Shown here: positions 53,326 through 61,642 of the stretch, one piece after another
How the letters are laid out: each line of letters begins with the position of its first letter
Numbering within the stretch: the first letter of the stretch is position 1
NCBI GenBank assembly: GCA_013152325.1
Contig: JAADGN010000023.1
Coordinates: forward strand, 1 to 61,896
Direction of reading: 5' to 3'
Origin: Chloroflexota bacterium
Lineage (GTDB): Bacteria; Chloroflexota; Anaerolineae; Anaerolineales; Villigracilaceae
DNA length: 61,896 nucleotides
Notes under the pieces: generated by a model
Seen by the model: only the letters and a program-made list of their open reading frames with translations
Databases searched by the model: none
What the model was told of the DNA's origin: nothing
Program-made: the position numbers and the translations under genes

Positions 53326-54588
53326 TTATTTCAAACTTTCTATTGCGGTCTGGGCTGCGTCGGCAGGGGCGACTTGTTCTTGCAGCACGCTCAATACCGC
53401 CTTTTGAATGACAGGGCCGAGCGTGAGCGTCACGCTGGCGGAGGGGAGGGGTTGGGCGATGGTGCTGATTTCCTGGATGACCAGTTGCGGGCTGGTCTTT
53501 GGCCAGGCGGCCAGCGCGTTGGGACGCGGCGGCAGGTATCCGGCGGCGGCTGTCCACGCGGACAGGAAGTCGCTGTCGGACAGGAATTCGGCCAATTCAA
53601 CGGCGACCGGCTGCAGGTCCGGGTTCGATCCGGCCAGCGCCCAGATCCAGCCTGTTGCCAGGGAGCAGGATGAACCGTCCAGGCCGGGGATCGGCGCGAG
53701 GGCGGTGTCCGCTGGCGTTTCATCCAAATAACGGGCAGCCCAGGTGACGGCTGCCGTGCTGCTCTGGAGACGGTAGGCCTCCCAGATCTGCTCGTCGGTC
53801 TGGTACTGTGTGACGGCGGGGGAGACGAGTTCGCTCTGGTAGAAGGTGAGCACGTCGGTGAGAGGTTGCGCCTCGAGGGCGGGCTGCCCCTGTTCGTCGA
53901 GCAGCGCGCCGCCGGCGGTGAGATACAGGCACAGGCTGAGCGCGCTCTGCGGATCGTCGGCGGGGAAGATGAGCTGCGTTTCGAGTTCCCGGAAATTCTC
54001 CCAAGTGGGGGCGAACAGGGTGTCGGGGTCGGGGCGGTAGAGCAGGACCAGCGCGTCGGCGGCGAAGGGCAGGCCGTAGGTGGTGTTTTGGACGTGGGCC
54101 AACTGGCGGGCATAGCCGTACCAATCGGGGTCGTCGATGAGCGTGGTCAGGCCGTCGAGCGGATGCAGGATGCCTTTGAGCACCGCGGCTTCCAGGTCGG
54201 GACGCGGCAGCGCGACCAGGTCGGGGAGCGCGCCGGGGGCGGCCTGGCTGGCGGCGGTGAGCGAGTTGAGCAGGCTGGCCGTCCCCTGCGTGGATTTGAT
54301 GCGGACGACGACCGCCAGGCCGGGGCGGCGGGTTTCGAATTCGTCCAGGCGGGCTTGCAGCAGGTCCCCGGCGGGTGTGCCTGCGGCGGGGTCGAACTCC
54401 GGCGGCAGCCAGAGACGGATGGTGCGCGGTCCGGCGGGCGTTGGCGTGGGCGATGCAGCCGCGATCACGACGGACGTGGCGGTGGCCTCCGGCGTGGACG
54501 TGGAGGAGACGCCCGCCGGCGCGAGACTGCCGCATCCGGTCAGGACGATGACGAGCAGGGTACAGAGCGTGGCGCGTAATTTTGGCAT
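53326..54588 (-). CDS. Extracellular solute-binding lipoprotein (ABC type 1)
   Basis: 420 aa. Lipoprotein signal with lipobox LTGC (Cys19), then a Ser/Thr/Pro spacer (TSTPEATATS, SPTPTPAGP) usual in Chloroflexota surface lipoproteins. The mature part follows the family-1 solute-binding plan: IRLWLPPEFDPA, LLQARLDEFETRRPGLAVVV, LPDLVALPRPDLEAAV, YGLPFAADALVLLYRPD, and late ATGWIWALAGSNPDLQ. Typical cargo is a sugar or similar. No permease or ATPase gene is adjacent, so the transporter partner must lie elsewhere. Confidence 0.88.
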   Translation of the reverse strand: MPKLRATLCTLLVIVLTGCGSLAPAGVSSTSTPEATATSVVIAAASPTPTPAGPRTIRLWLPPEFDPAAGTPAGDLLQARLDEFETRRPGLAVVVRIKSTQGTASLLNSLTAASQAAPGALPDLVALPRPDLEAAVLKGILHPLDGLTTLIDDPDWYGYARQLAHVQNTTYGLPFAADALVLLYRPDPDTLFAPTWENFRELETQLIFPADDPQSALSLCLYLTAGGALLDEQGQPALEAQPLTDVLTFYQSELVSPAVTQYQTDEQIWEAYRLQSSTAAVTWAARYLDETPADTALAPIPGLDGSSCSLATGWIWALAGSNPDLQPVAVELAEFLSDSDFLSAWTAAAGYLPPRPNALAAWPKTSPQLVIQEISTIAQPLPSASVTLTLGPVIQKAVLSVLQEQVAPADAAQTAIESLK

Positions 54589-54632
54589 CGGTTTAAAAGG
54601 TTAATTGCGGGCGGCTGATGGCCGGAGCGCCT

Positions 54633-55124
54633 CTACGGCGCAGGGATCGCCGGTGCAGGGGTCGACGTGAAGGTTGCTGTCGGCGTGTTCGTGGGGGTGT
54701 TGGTCGGCGTGAAGGTTGCCGTCGGTGTGTTCGTGGGGGTGTCGGTCGGCGTGAAGGTGAACGTCGGCGGCTGGAAGGGTGTGGCCGTGTTCGTCGGCGT
54801 CCATGTCGGCGACGGCGTGAAAGTGGACGTCGGCGGCTGGAAGGGCGTTGGCGAGGGAGTCGGCGTCAGCGAGGGGGTCAGGGTGAAGGTGCCGGTGGCG
54901 GTGACGATGTCGGGCGTTTGGGACAGGGTTGGCGTCGCGGGTGTGCCCGATGTCGCTGTGGCGGTGGCAGGCGCGGGGGAGGGCGAGGCGGTCGGCGTAA
55001 CGCTTCCCGCGTCGGGGGCCAATTGCACGGCCAGCCATCCCAGGCAGTAGCAGGGCAGCGTTGCGAGGATAATCGAGGTCAGGATCAGGCGGCGGCGCGC
55101 CCGCGGGGTGACGGTCTCTTGCAT
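54633..55124 (-). CDS. Membrane-anchored Thr/Pro repeat protein
   Basis: 163 aa. A basic N-terminus and one helix ([21 protein letters not shown]) precede about 120 residues of Thr/Pro repeats ([26 protein letters not shown]). No folded domain follows, so it is probably an extracytoplasmic stalk or glycosylated surface protein. The repeats are visible in DNA as TCGGCGTGAAGG-like units at 54660-54850. 44 bases upstream of the solute-binding protein gene. Confidence 0.75.
   Translation of the reverse strand: MQETVTPRARRRLILTSIILATLPCYCLGWLAVQLAPDAGSVTPTASPSPAPATATATSGTPATPTLSQTPDIVTATGTFTLTPSLTPTPSPTPFQPPTSTFTPSPTWTPTNTATPFQPPTFTFTPTDTPTNTPTATFTPTNTPTNTPTATFTSTPAPAIPAP
54660..54850. repeat. 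Short tandem repeats in the Thr/Pro gene
   Basis: Units built from GTGTTCGTGGGGGTG and GTCGGCGTGAAGG recur (54685, 54730, 54790); CGTCGGCGGCTGGAAGGG occurs twice (about 54763 and 54829). They encode the TPTxTPT and PFQPPT repeats. Confidence 0.75.
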
Positions 55125-55203
55125 AATGGCTCCGGCATGATGATAACATCAGTCGCCAAGCAGGGCAAGTTTGGGCTTTGGGAAAGCCCTGGCGCAATAA
55201 CGG

Positions 55204-55209
55204 TATAAT
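55204..55209 (+). promoter_or_regulatory. -10 box six bases before the sbcC-like start codon
   Basis: TATAAT (55204-55209) directly precedes the ATG at 55216, so the mRNA would begin on or very near the start codon (leaderless). Confidence 0.5.
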
Positions 55210-55215
55210 TCAGGC

Positions 55216-57780
55216 ATGATCCCTCTCAAGCTGACGCTCTCCGGCTTTCTCTCCTATCGCGACCTGGTCGAGGTGGATTTTACCGGTTTCAGTCTGGCCT
55301 GCATCTCCGGGCACAACGGCGCGGGCAAGTCTTCGCTGCTGGACGCCATCACCTGGGCGCTCTTCGGGCAGGCGCGCAAGCGCGACGAAGCCCTGATCAA
55401 CACCCATCCCGGCGTCAAGGCCGCCGAGGTGGTCTACACCTTCGCGTATGAGGGGAACGTCTACCGCGTCCAGCGGACGATGCCGCGCGGCAAATCCAAA
55501 CTGCTTGAATTCCAGGTCCAGACCGCGGACGGCGATTGGCGTCCGCTCAGCGAGCGCACCATGAGCGGCACGCAGGCGCGCATCCAGCAGATCCTGCGCC
55601 TGGATTACGAGACCTTCGTCAACGCGGCCTTTTTCCTGCAGGGCAAGGCTGACCAGTTCACCCAGCAGAACGCCAGCAAGCGCAAGGAGGTTTTGAGCAG
55701 CATCCTCGGCCTGGAGGTTTGGGATGTCTACAAGGAACGTACCGCCGCGCGCCGCCGGGCGCTCGAACAGGAGCTGGATATCGCGGATGGGCGCATCGCC
55801 GAGATCGAGGCCGAACTGGCCGAAGAAGACGAACGCCTGGCGCGCCTGGACGAACTCGAAGCGGAACTCGGACGCCTGGCCGCGGCGCGCAAGGCCCAGG
55901 AAGCCACGCTGGACAATATGCGCCGTGTGACGGCCTCGCTGGACGAGCAGCGCAAGCTGGTGGAAAAACTGGGCGAAGCCCTGGCGCGCTCCAAGGCGAA
56001 CCAGGCCGGAATCCAGGCGCGGCTCGCCGAACGGGAGGCCGAACGCGGCCGTTATGCGGACCTGCTCTCCCGCGCCGGCGAGGTGGAGGCTGCTTACAAG
56101 TCCTGGCAATCTGCCCGCGAAGACCTGGCGCGCTGGGACGAGATCGCGGCCCAGTTCCACGAGCACGAGAAGAGGCGGCAAGACCCGCTGCGCGAGATCG
56201 AGTCTGAGCGGGCGCGGCTCGAAGAGGAACAAAAGACGCTCAGCGGTCAACAGTCGGCGGTCAGCGGTCAGCAACCCGAGATCGAAAAGCTGCGTACCGA
56301 AATCGAAGCGGCGGAAAAACTTCTGGCGGAGACAGAGGGCAAATTGGCGCAGCGTGCCGAGCTGGAAACCCGGCTGCAGGCCGCCCGCCAGGAGGGGGCT
56401 GAGCGCAAGGCCGAAAATGAGCGCCTGAAAGCCGCCATGGACGAGTTGAAGGCGCGTATCGAACGGTTGGAAGCTGCCGAGGGCGCGGATTGTCCCTTGT
56501 GCGGGCAGCCGCTCGAACCCGATGACCGCAAGTCCCTGATCGGACGCCTGAACGACGAAGGCGCCGAGATGGGGAACCGCTGGCGTGACAACAAGGCCTT
56601 TTTCGAAGAGTCGAAGCAGAAGATCAAAGACCTCGAAGCCCAATATGCCGATTTCGCCCGCTACGAAGAGGAGCGTTTGGCGCACAGCAACAAGGTCACC
56701 GCGTTGACGGCGAGCCTGGAGACGCTCGAGAAGAACGTCGAAGCGTGGGAGCAGGAGGGCGCAAAGCGTCTGGCTGTCGTGAGTGAGTTGCTCGCAAAAG
56801 AGGGTTTTGCCCCGGCGGCGCGCGCCCGTCTGGCCGAAATCGACGAGGAACTGAAAACGCTGGGCTACGACGCGGCCGCGCACGATGCGGCCCGCCGCGC
56901 CGAGAAGGAAGCCCGTCTTGCCGAGGAGGAGTATCGCACCCTCGCATCGGCCCGCGCCGCGCTCAAACCGCTGGAGGACGAGATCGCCAATCTCCAGGCG
57001 CAAATTCAGCAGCTGCAATCCGAGATCGAAGCCCAGCAGGCCGAATGCGACACGGCCGCCGCGTCCCTCGCGGCCGCCGAATCCCAGGCCCCGGATGAAA
57101 ACGCGGCCTATGCCGAATTGTTCAAGCTGCAGGAACAGGAGAACCGGCTTAACCAGGAGGTCGGCGCGGCGCGGCAGAAGGTGGCCGTGCTGGATGACCT
57201 GCGCGTTCGCAAGGCTGGCCTGGAAGCCCGGCGCGAGGAACTGGCCGCCGCGATCGGCCGTCACAAACGCCTGGAGCGCGCCTTTGGCAGGGACGGCGTC
57301 CCGGCGCTGCTGATCGAGCAGGCGCTGCCGGAGATCGAGGCCAAGGCCAATGCGCTGCTTGAGCGCCTGAGCGACGGGCAGATGTCCATCCGCTTCATCA
57401 CGCAGGCCGCGTACAAGGACAAGAAACGCGGCGACCTGAAGGAAACGCTCGACATCCAGATCAGCGACAGCGCCGGCGTCCGCGATTACGAGATGTTCTC
57501 CGGCGGCGAGGCCTTCCGCGTCAACTTTGCCATCCGCCTGGCGCTCTCGGAAGTGCTCTCCCGGCGCAAGGGCGCCCGTCTGCAAACGCTCATCATTGAC
57601 GAGGGCTTTGGCTCACAGGATGCCCGGGGACGTCAGCGCCTGATCGAGGCCATCAACCAGGTGCGCGCCGACTTCGAGAAAATCCTGGTCATCACCCATC
57701 TGGAATCGCTCAAGGACGCCTTCCCAACCCGGATCGAGGTGGAGAAGGTGGATGGGAGTTCGAGAGTGTCTGTTGTTTGA
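55216..57780 (+). CDS. sbcC: SbcC/Rad50-like AAA ATPase
   Basis: 854 aa. Walker A GHNGAGKSSLLDAI (33-46), Q-loop and FVNAAFFLQGKADQF, long antiparallel coiled coil (about 185-700) with a zinc hook CPLCGQP (Cys426 and Cys429), signature FSGGEAFRVNFAIRLAL (about 762) and Walker B LIIDEGFGSQDARG (about 795). With the SbcD/Mre11 nuclease it processes DNA ends and hairpins. It is shorter than E. coli SbcC (about 1,050 aa), like the Rad50 forms of other phyla. No sbcD gene is next to it. Confidence 0.93.
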   Translation: MIPLKLTLSGFLSYRDLVEVDFTGFSLACISGHNGAGKSSLLDAITWALFGQARKRDEALINTHPGVKAAEVVYTFAYEGNVYRVQRTMPRGKSKLLEFQVQTADGDWRPLSERTMSGTQARIQQILRLDYETFVNAAFFLQGKADQFTQQNASKRKEVLSSILGLEVWDVYKERTAARRRALEQELDIADGRIAEIEAELAEEDERLARLDELEAELGRLAAARKAQEATLDNMRRVTASLDEQRKLVEKLGEALARSKANQAGIQARLAEREAERGRYADLLSRAGEVEAAYKSWQSAREDLARWDEIAAQFHEHEKRRQDPLREIESERARLEEEQKTLSGQQSAVSGQQPEIEKLRTEIEAAEKLLAETEGKLAQRAELETRLQAARQEGAERKAENERLKAAMDELKARIERLEAAEGADCPLCGQPLEPDDRKSLIGRLNDEGAEMGNRWRDNKAFFEESKQKIKDLEAQYADFARYEEERLAHSNKVTALTASLETLEKNVEAWEQEGAKRLAVVSELLAKEGFAPAARARLAEIDEELKTLGYDAAAHDAARRAEKEARLAEEEYRTLASARAALKPLEDEIANLQAQIQQLQSEIEAQQAECDTAAASLAAAESQAPDENAAYAELFKLQEQENRLNQEVGAARQKVAVLDDLRVRKAGLEARREELAAAIGRHKRLERAFGRDGVPALLIEQALPEIEAKANALLERLSDGQMSIRFITQAAYKDKKRGDLKETLDIQISDSAGVRDYEMFSGGEAFRVNFAIRLALSEVLSRRKGARLQTLIIDEGFGSQDARGRQRLIEAINQVRADFEKILVITHLESLKDAFPTRIEVEKVDGSSRVSVV

Positions 57781-57798
57781 ACGTTCGAACGTTCAAAC
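57775..57798. promoter_or_regulatory. 24-bp perfect palindrome at the end of sbcC
   Basis: GTTTGAACGTTC followed by its exact reverse complement GAACGTTCAAAC. It covers the last codons and stop of sbcC and ends nine bases before the next ATG (57807). Could be an operator or a cruciform/recombination site. Confidence 0.5.
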
Positions 57799-57806
57799 CG
57801 AGCAAG

Positions 57807-58970
57807 ATGACAATTTTTATCGCCTCCACCCTCACCTGCCTCGCCGCCCTCGTCGTTCTCACCTGGCTGCATACCCAGTACCACCTGGATATCGTCGTCT
57901 TCCCGTCTCCGCCGCCCCAAACTGACCTGCCCCTGATCTCGATCATCGTTCCGGCGCGGAACGAAGAACGCAACATTTGCCGCTGCGTGGACGGGTTGCT
58001 CGCGCAGACCTATCCCAATTTGGAGATCATCATTTTGGACGACCGTTCGACGGACGCCACGCCCCGGATACTGGACGAACTCTCGGCGCGCGCCCCGCAG
58101 CTGCGCGTTCTCCACGGGGCGGAGCTTCCCCCGGGCTGGGCCGGAAAACCCCACGCCCTGGCCCAGGCCGCGGCCGCGGCGCGCGGCGACTGGCTGCTCT
58201 TCGTCGACGCGGATACTTTCCTCGCGCCCGAAGCTGTCGTCTCGACCTACCTGGCCGCCCGGGAGCACGGCGCGGATCTGTTCACCATCCTGACCCGGCA
58301 GGAAATGGTCACTTTCTGGGAGCGGACTGTCCTGCCGCTGGTGCTGACGGCGCTCTCGGTCGGCTTTTCGCCGCGCAAGGTCAATGATCCCGGGCGCAGG
58401 GATGCCATCGCCAATGGGCAGTTCATTCTCATCAAGCGGGATGTCTATGCAGCCATCGGCGGGCACGCGGCTGTCAGGGACTCGATTGTCGATGACAAGG
58501 ACCTGGCTGAATTGGTCAAGGGCGCGGGCTATCGTCTTGTCCTTGCGGATGGGCGTTCGGCGGCGAGTACGCGCATGTACACGTCTTTGCCGGAGATGTG
58601 GGAAGGCTGGACGAAGAATATCTACCTGGGGTTGAAAGACACGCCCAGCCTGCTCATGCTGGGTGTCTTTGGCGCTTTTCTGGCGCTGGCTGCCGCTTTG
58701 TTGCTCCCATTCTGGTTGGCTGGCGGGCTGATTTGGTGGTACGCAGGCTCTTCGTCCGTTGCGCTTGCGATCACGCTCGAGGCGCTGGCCGTGTGGGGTT
58801 ATCTGCTTTTTTGGCGCGTCCTGGCGGCGCGCGACCTGGGCGTCCCGGCCTGGTACGCGCTGACCACGCCGCTCGGTGCGGGGCTGTTTGCCGTCATGAT
58901 GCTCGTCTCGGCGTACGATGTGCTTTCGGGCAAGGGGGTCGTCTGGAAAGGCAGGCGATACCAAAAATAG
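57807..58970 (+). CDS. Family 2 glycosyltransferase, membrane-bound
   Basis: 387 aa from the ATG at 57807; the TTG at 57777 lies in the palindrome. N-terminal helix (FIASTLTCLAALVVL), GT2 domain with LISIIVPARNEERNI, ILDDRSTDAT, and the DxD motif as LFVDADTF (about residue 137), then the acceptor-site motif DDKDLAELVKGAG. Two to four helices at the C-terminus (LLLPFWLAGGLIWWYAG). Closest in form to CrtQ/hopanoid-type glycosyltransferases that act on lipid carriers. Substrate not certain. Confidence 0.88.
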   Translation: MTIFIASTLTCLAALVVLTWLHTQYHLDIVVFPSPPPQTDLPLISIIVPARNEERNICRCVDGLLAQTYPNLEIIILDDRSTDATPRILDELSARAPQLRVLHGAELPPGWAGKPHALAQAAAAARGDWLLFVDADTFLAPEAVVSTYLAAREHGADLFTILTRQEMVTFWERTVLPLVLTALSVGFSPRKVNDPGRRDAIANGQFILIKRDVYAAIGGHAAVRDSIVDDKDLAELVKGAGYRLVLADGRSAASTRMYTSLPEMWEGWTKNIYLGLKDTPSLLMLGVFGAFLALAAALLLPFWLAGGLIWWYAGSSSVALAITLEALAVWGYLLFWRVLAARDLGVPAWYALTTPLGAGLFAVMMLVSAYDVLSGKGVVWKGRRYQK

Positions 58971-59116
58971 GCGGCGGGGGCGGAGATAAGTGATGCTCGA
59001 AGCTGGGGTCCGCCCCTTTTGAGCAAAAAGGCGTGAAAATTTTTCCGATTACTTTGGAGCTAACCGCCGGACACTTTTGGGTAATTAGCCTTACTTGGAT
59101 AGTGCACAATGCCATT

Positions 59117-59172
59117 CGGCGGACTAAAGTCCTGCCTCAGGTCATAAAAGTCGGCTGAAGCCGACTCCCTAG
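59117..59172. repeat. Dispersed palindromic repeat, copy 2
   Basis: GGCGGACTAAAGTCCTG and AAAAGTCGGCTGAAGCCGACT; the second part is a perfect hairpin (GTCGGCT-GA-AGCCGAC). The core CGGACTAAA and the GGCT/AGCC hairpin match the copy at 10447-10515. Confidence 0.5.
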
Positions 59173-59351
59173 TCAGCCCGCACGATGGTTGAAAAATCAC
59201 AAGCTTGGACATCTACCGACAAACTGTCCGGTGGTTAGATTTGGAGAAATCCCTATAAAATCTCCGTGTACGCTGTGTGCCCTGTGGTGTAAGAACAAAG
59301 TTTGCCAACTGCCAACACCAGACAGGGAGACTACCTGGTTGCCCGCTATCC

Positions 59352-59386
59352 AAAAAATAAAAAGCCAGGCGCAGAGGCCTGGCTGG
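59352..59386 (-). terminator. Intrinsic terminator of the Crp/Fnr gene
   Basis: On the minus strand AGCCAGGC and GCCTGGCT pair across a six-base loop and are followed by TTTTTATTTTTT. Confidence 0.88.
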
Positions 59387-59405
59387 TTTGTGCTTCGGGA
59401 TGAGG

Positions 59406-60107
59406 CTAATTCCAGGGGCCGTGCGTCCACTCGGAGAGCGCCTCGTCGTCGACGATGCTGATGCGGCGATTCTGGACGTGGATCGCGCCGCTGCGCTCCA
59501 GTTCCCGCAGGGAGCGCGCCACCACCTCGCGCACGGTTCCCAAACGGGCTGCGATCTGCTCCTGCGTCAGGCGCGTGCCGCCCGCTCCGCTCAATGCGGT
59601 CTCCGGCAGTTGGCTGATCAGCCGCGCCAGGCGGTGCGTGACGTGGAAGAAGGCCATCTCGCTGACCCGCTCGACAAAGTGACGCAGGTTCCCGGCCAGG
59701 TTGTCGATGATCTTTTGGGCGTATGCGGGGTGCGCGGCGACCAGGTTGCGCAGCATTTGGGCTTCGATGACCCAGACCGTGCTCTCCTCCAGGGCCTCTA
59801 CGTTGACCGGATTGGTTCCCCGGTCGAAGACGGCGACCTCGTCGAAGGTGGCGCCCTCCTGCAGCACGTTCACGATGTACTGTCGTCCCTGGGGCGAAAG
59901 GCGGTACAGCTTGACGCAGCCGGTGTGGATGATGTGCAGCCCGGCGCAGGGATCGCCCTCCAAAAAGAGCGTCTCGCCGCGTTCAAACTGGCGCAACTGC
60001 ATGACCTCGGCCACAGTATGCAGCACCGCTTCTTCCAGCCCCTCGAAATAAGGGTTCTCGCGCAGCGCGTTCAATTTTTCTTCCAGGGTGACTTTTAGGC
60101 AACGCAT
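59406..60107 (-). CDS. Crp/Fnr-family transcription regulator
   Basis: 233 aa. Cyclic-nucleotide-type beta barrel about residues 20-130 (FERGETLFLEGDPCAGLHIIHTG), dimerisation helix about 130-160, and HTH with LTQEQIAARLGTVREVVARSLRELERSGAI (split: LTQEQIAARLGTVREVV and RSLRELERSGAI). Only a few cysteines (Cys3, Cys53 region) and no Fnr four-Cys cluster at the N-terminus, so oxygen sensing by an FeS cluster is unlikely. TATAAT at 60143-60138 is its promoter box. Regulon unknown. Confidence 0.92.
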   Translation of the reverse strand: MRCLKVTLEEKLNALRENPYFEGLEEAVLHTVAEVMQLRQFERGETLFLEGDPCAGLHIIHTGCVKLYRLSPQGRQYIVNVLQEGATFDEVAVFDRGTNPVNVEALEESTVWVIEAQMLRNLVAAHPAYAQKIIDNLAGNLRHFVERVSEMAFFHVTHRLARLISQLPETALSGAGGTRLTQEQIAARLGTVREVVARSLRELERSGAIHVQNRRISIVDDEALSEWTHGPWN

Positions 60108-60148
60108 GGTTTTTGACCGGTGGTGGTTATTGGGGTGATTATAGTCTA

Positions 60149-60658
60149 TTAACCGTTGAGCCGCACCTGGTCTGGCCCGCGGTCAATTTCCCAGGGATAG
60201 ACGATATACGCATCGGTAACTGCCGCGTAGTAATCCGGGCGGGTGTTGCCGAAGAGGTTGCGATGAGGGTTGAAGTGCAGCACGCAGGTTTCGGAGAAGC
60301 CGCCTGCGGCGGAGACGCGGTTCCTGACGGCGGTGATGGTGCGCCCGGAGCCCCACACATCGTCCACGATCAGGGTCTGGCGGCCGCGCAGCAAATCGTC
60401 CGCCGGGAATTGCAGGAATTCCGGCCAGGCCATCAATTTGGTCTTTTCGACCTGCATTTGCGCCGGGAAATTCACCGCCGCGGTCAGGATGTGGGTGATG
60501 CCCATCGTTTCGGCCAGCATGCCGCCGGGGACGATCCCGCCGCGTGTGATCATGACCATGGCCGTAAATTCACGCCTGAATTGCGGGAGCAGGGTATCGA
60601 TCAGGCGGTCGATCTCCTCCCAGGTCAGCACTTCGCGGCGGCGCGGCTGTGGCTGCAC
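60149..60658 (-). CDS. Phosphoribosyltransferase (xanthine/hypoxanthine type)
   Basis: 169 aa. PRPP-binding motif LIVDDVWGSGRTI (about residues 95-107), an upstream loop MITRGGIVPGGMLAE, and the C-terminal YIVYPWEIDRG, whose Trp and Glu-Ile suit a purine-base pocket as in Gpt/Hpt enzymes. Salvages a purine base to its nucleotide. Three bases from the end of the downstream-facing membrane protein gene (60662), so same transcript. Confidence 0.85.
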   Translation of the reverse strand: MQPQPRRREVLTWEEIDRLIDTLLPQFRREFTAMVMITRGGIVPGGMLAETMGITHILTAAVNFPAQMQVEKTKLMAWPEFLQFPADDLLRGRQTLIVDDVWGSGRTITAVRNRVSAAGGFSETCVLHFNPHRNLFGNTRPDYYAAVTDAYIVYPWEIDRGPDQVRLNG

Positions 60659-60661
60659 GCC

Positions 60662-61549
60662 TTACTCCAGGACTGCGGCCAGCGGCGCCGGCGCGGCGAC
60701 CTGGATCGGCTGTCCGGCGGTTCGCGCTTGTTCCGCTTCACGCGCCCACAAATACAGGCAGGTGTGATAGGCCGTGCCGGTGTAAGTGCCGACGACCGTC
60801 GCGATCATGGTGAAGGCGAGGAATATCAACACGCCCAGCCCGATGCCGACGACCAGGCCGAACGTGGTCGTTCCCAGCAGGGCTACCAGTCCGTACCCGA
60901 CGCCAAACCCCAGCGCCGCGCCGGTCAGCCCGAGGATGAATCCGATCAGGCCGGTGACGGCTTTCACGCCCACCGTGCTGACGCCGACCAGCAGCAAATT
61001 GTCACGCGTGATCTGGGTGGCGCGCGACAGCCCGTCCTTCAGGTTGATGTCTTCGATGACCATCGCCGGCAGGACGAGGAAGGCGGCCTCCGTCCAGACG
61101 GTCTCGATCAGCCTGGCCAGGAAGTTGCGGCCTCCGCTTTTGCCTTTCCCCTTGACGGCGTTCTTGATGGCGTTGACCAGGGTCGAGGCCGCGGCCAGGG
61201 TGGCGATGTCGAAAAGGTCGCGGCGCACGATGGCCCAAGCCTTGTCCATGCGGCCGTCGCCCTCGGCCAGATAGCCGTAGATGAGGTAGACGGTCATCGC
61301 CGAGAAGACGTAACTGACGATGAAGTTGACGAAGACCAGCAGCGTGCCCAGGACGAAAATGAATATTTGCCCGGCGAAGCCGCTGGTGCCAAAGGCCAGC
61401 GCGACCAGCGCGATGGGGATGATGCCGATCAGCGAGACCACCGCGCCGGCAAACAGGGCATAGATGGATGGTTTGATCAGGTCTTTATCGGCCGCGGCCA
61501 TCTGCCAGGCCTGCTTGAGAAATTGCCAACCACGAGAAAAAGATTGCAT
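60662..61549 (-). CDS. DUF6159-like polytopic membrane protein
   Basis: 295 aa with AAGGAG ribosome site. About six spans: residues 28-55, 60-82, 85-110, 195-225, 232-262, 268-285. GWQFLKQAWQMAAADKDLIK at the N-terminus and DGLSRATQITRDNLLLVGV in the middle match a family of uncharacterised bacterial membrane proteins. First gene of a pair with the phosphoribosyltransferase. Confidence 0.75.
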   Translation of the reverse strand: MQSFSRGWQFLKQAWQMAAADKDLIKPSIYALFAGAVVSLIGIIPIALVALAFGTSGFAGQIFIFVLGTLLVFVNFIVSYVFSAMTVYLIYGYLAEGDGRMDKAWAIVRRDLFDIATLAAASTLVNAIKNAVKGKGKSGGRNFLARLIETVWTEAAFLVLPAMVIEDINLKDGLSRATQITRDNLLLVGVSTVGVKAVTGLIGFILGLTGAALGFGVGYGLVALLGTTTFGLVVGIGLGVLIFLAFTMIATVVGTYTGTAYHTCLYLWAREAEQARTAGQPIQVAAPAPLAAVLE

Positions 61550-61642
61550 AAGAGAGCTCCTTTTTATTGGGTATTCGTTTATCCGAATCGGTCAGTGAAA
61601 TGCTCTCACTGCTTACTGCTCAACTCACCACTCACAACTCCA

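Larger units (their letters stand above)
58971..59405. other. Gene-free region with dispersed repeat
   Basis: Holds the repeat at 59117-59172 and the terminator of the Crp-type gene at 59352-59386. The rest (58980-59110, 59175-59350) shows no credible gene. Confidence 0.6.

Noticed and set aside
54660-54850. CRISPR-like repeat array
   Set aside because: Repeats are contiguous, vary in length, and encode Thr/Pro repeats in one frame; there are no spacers.
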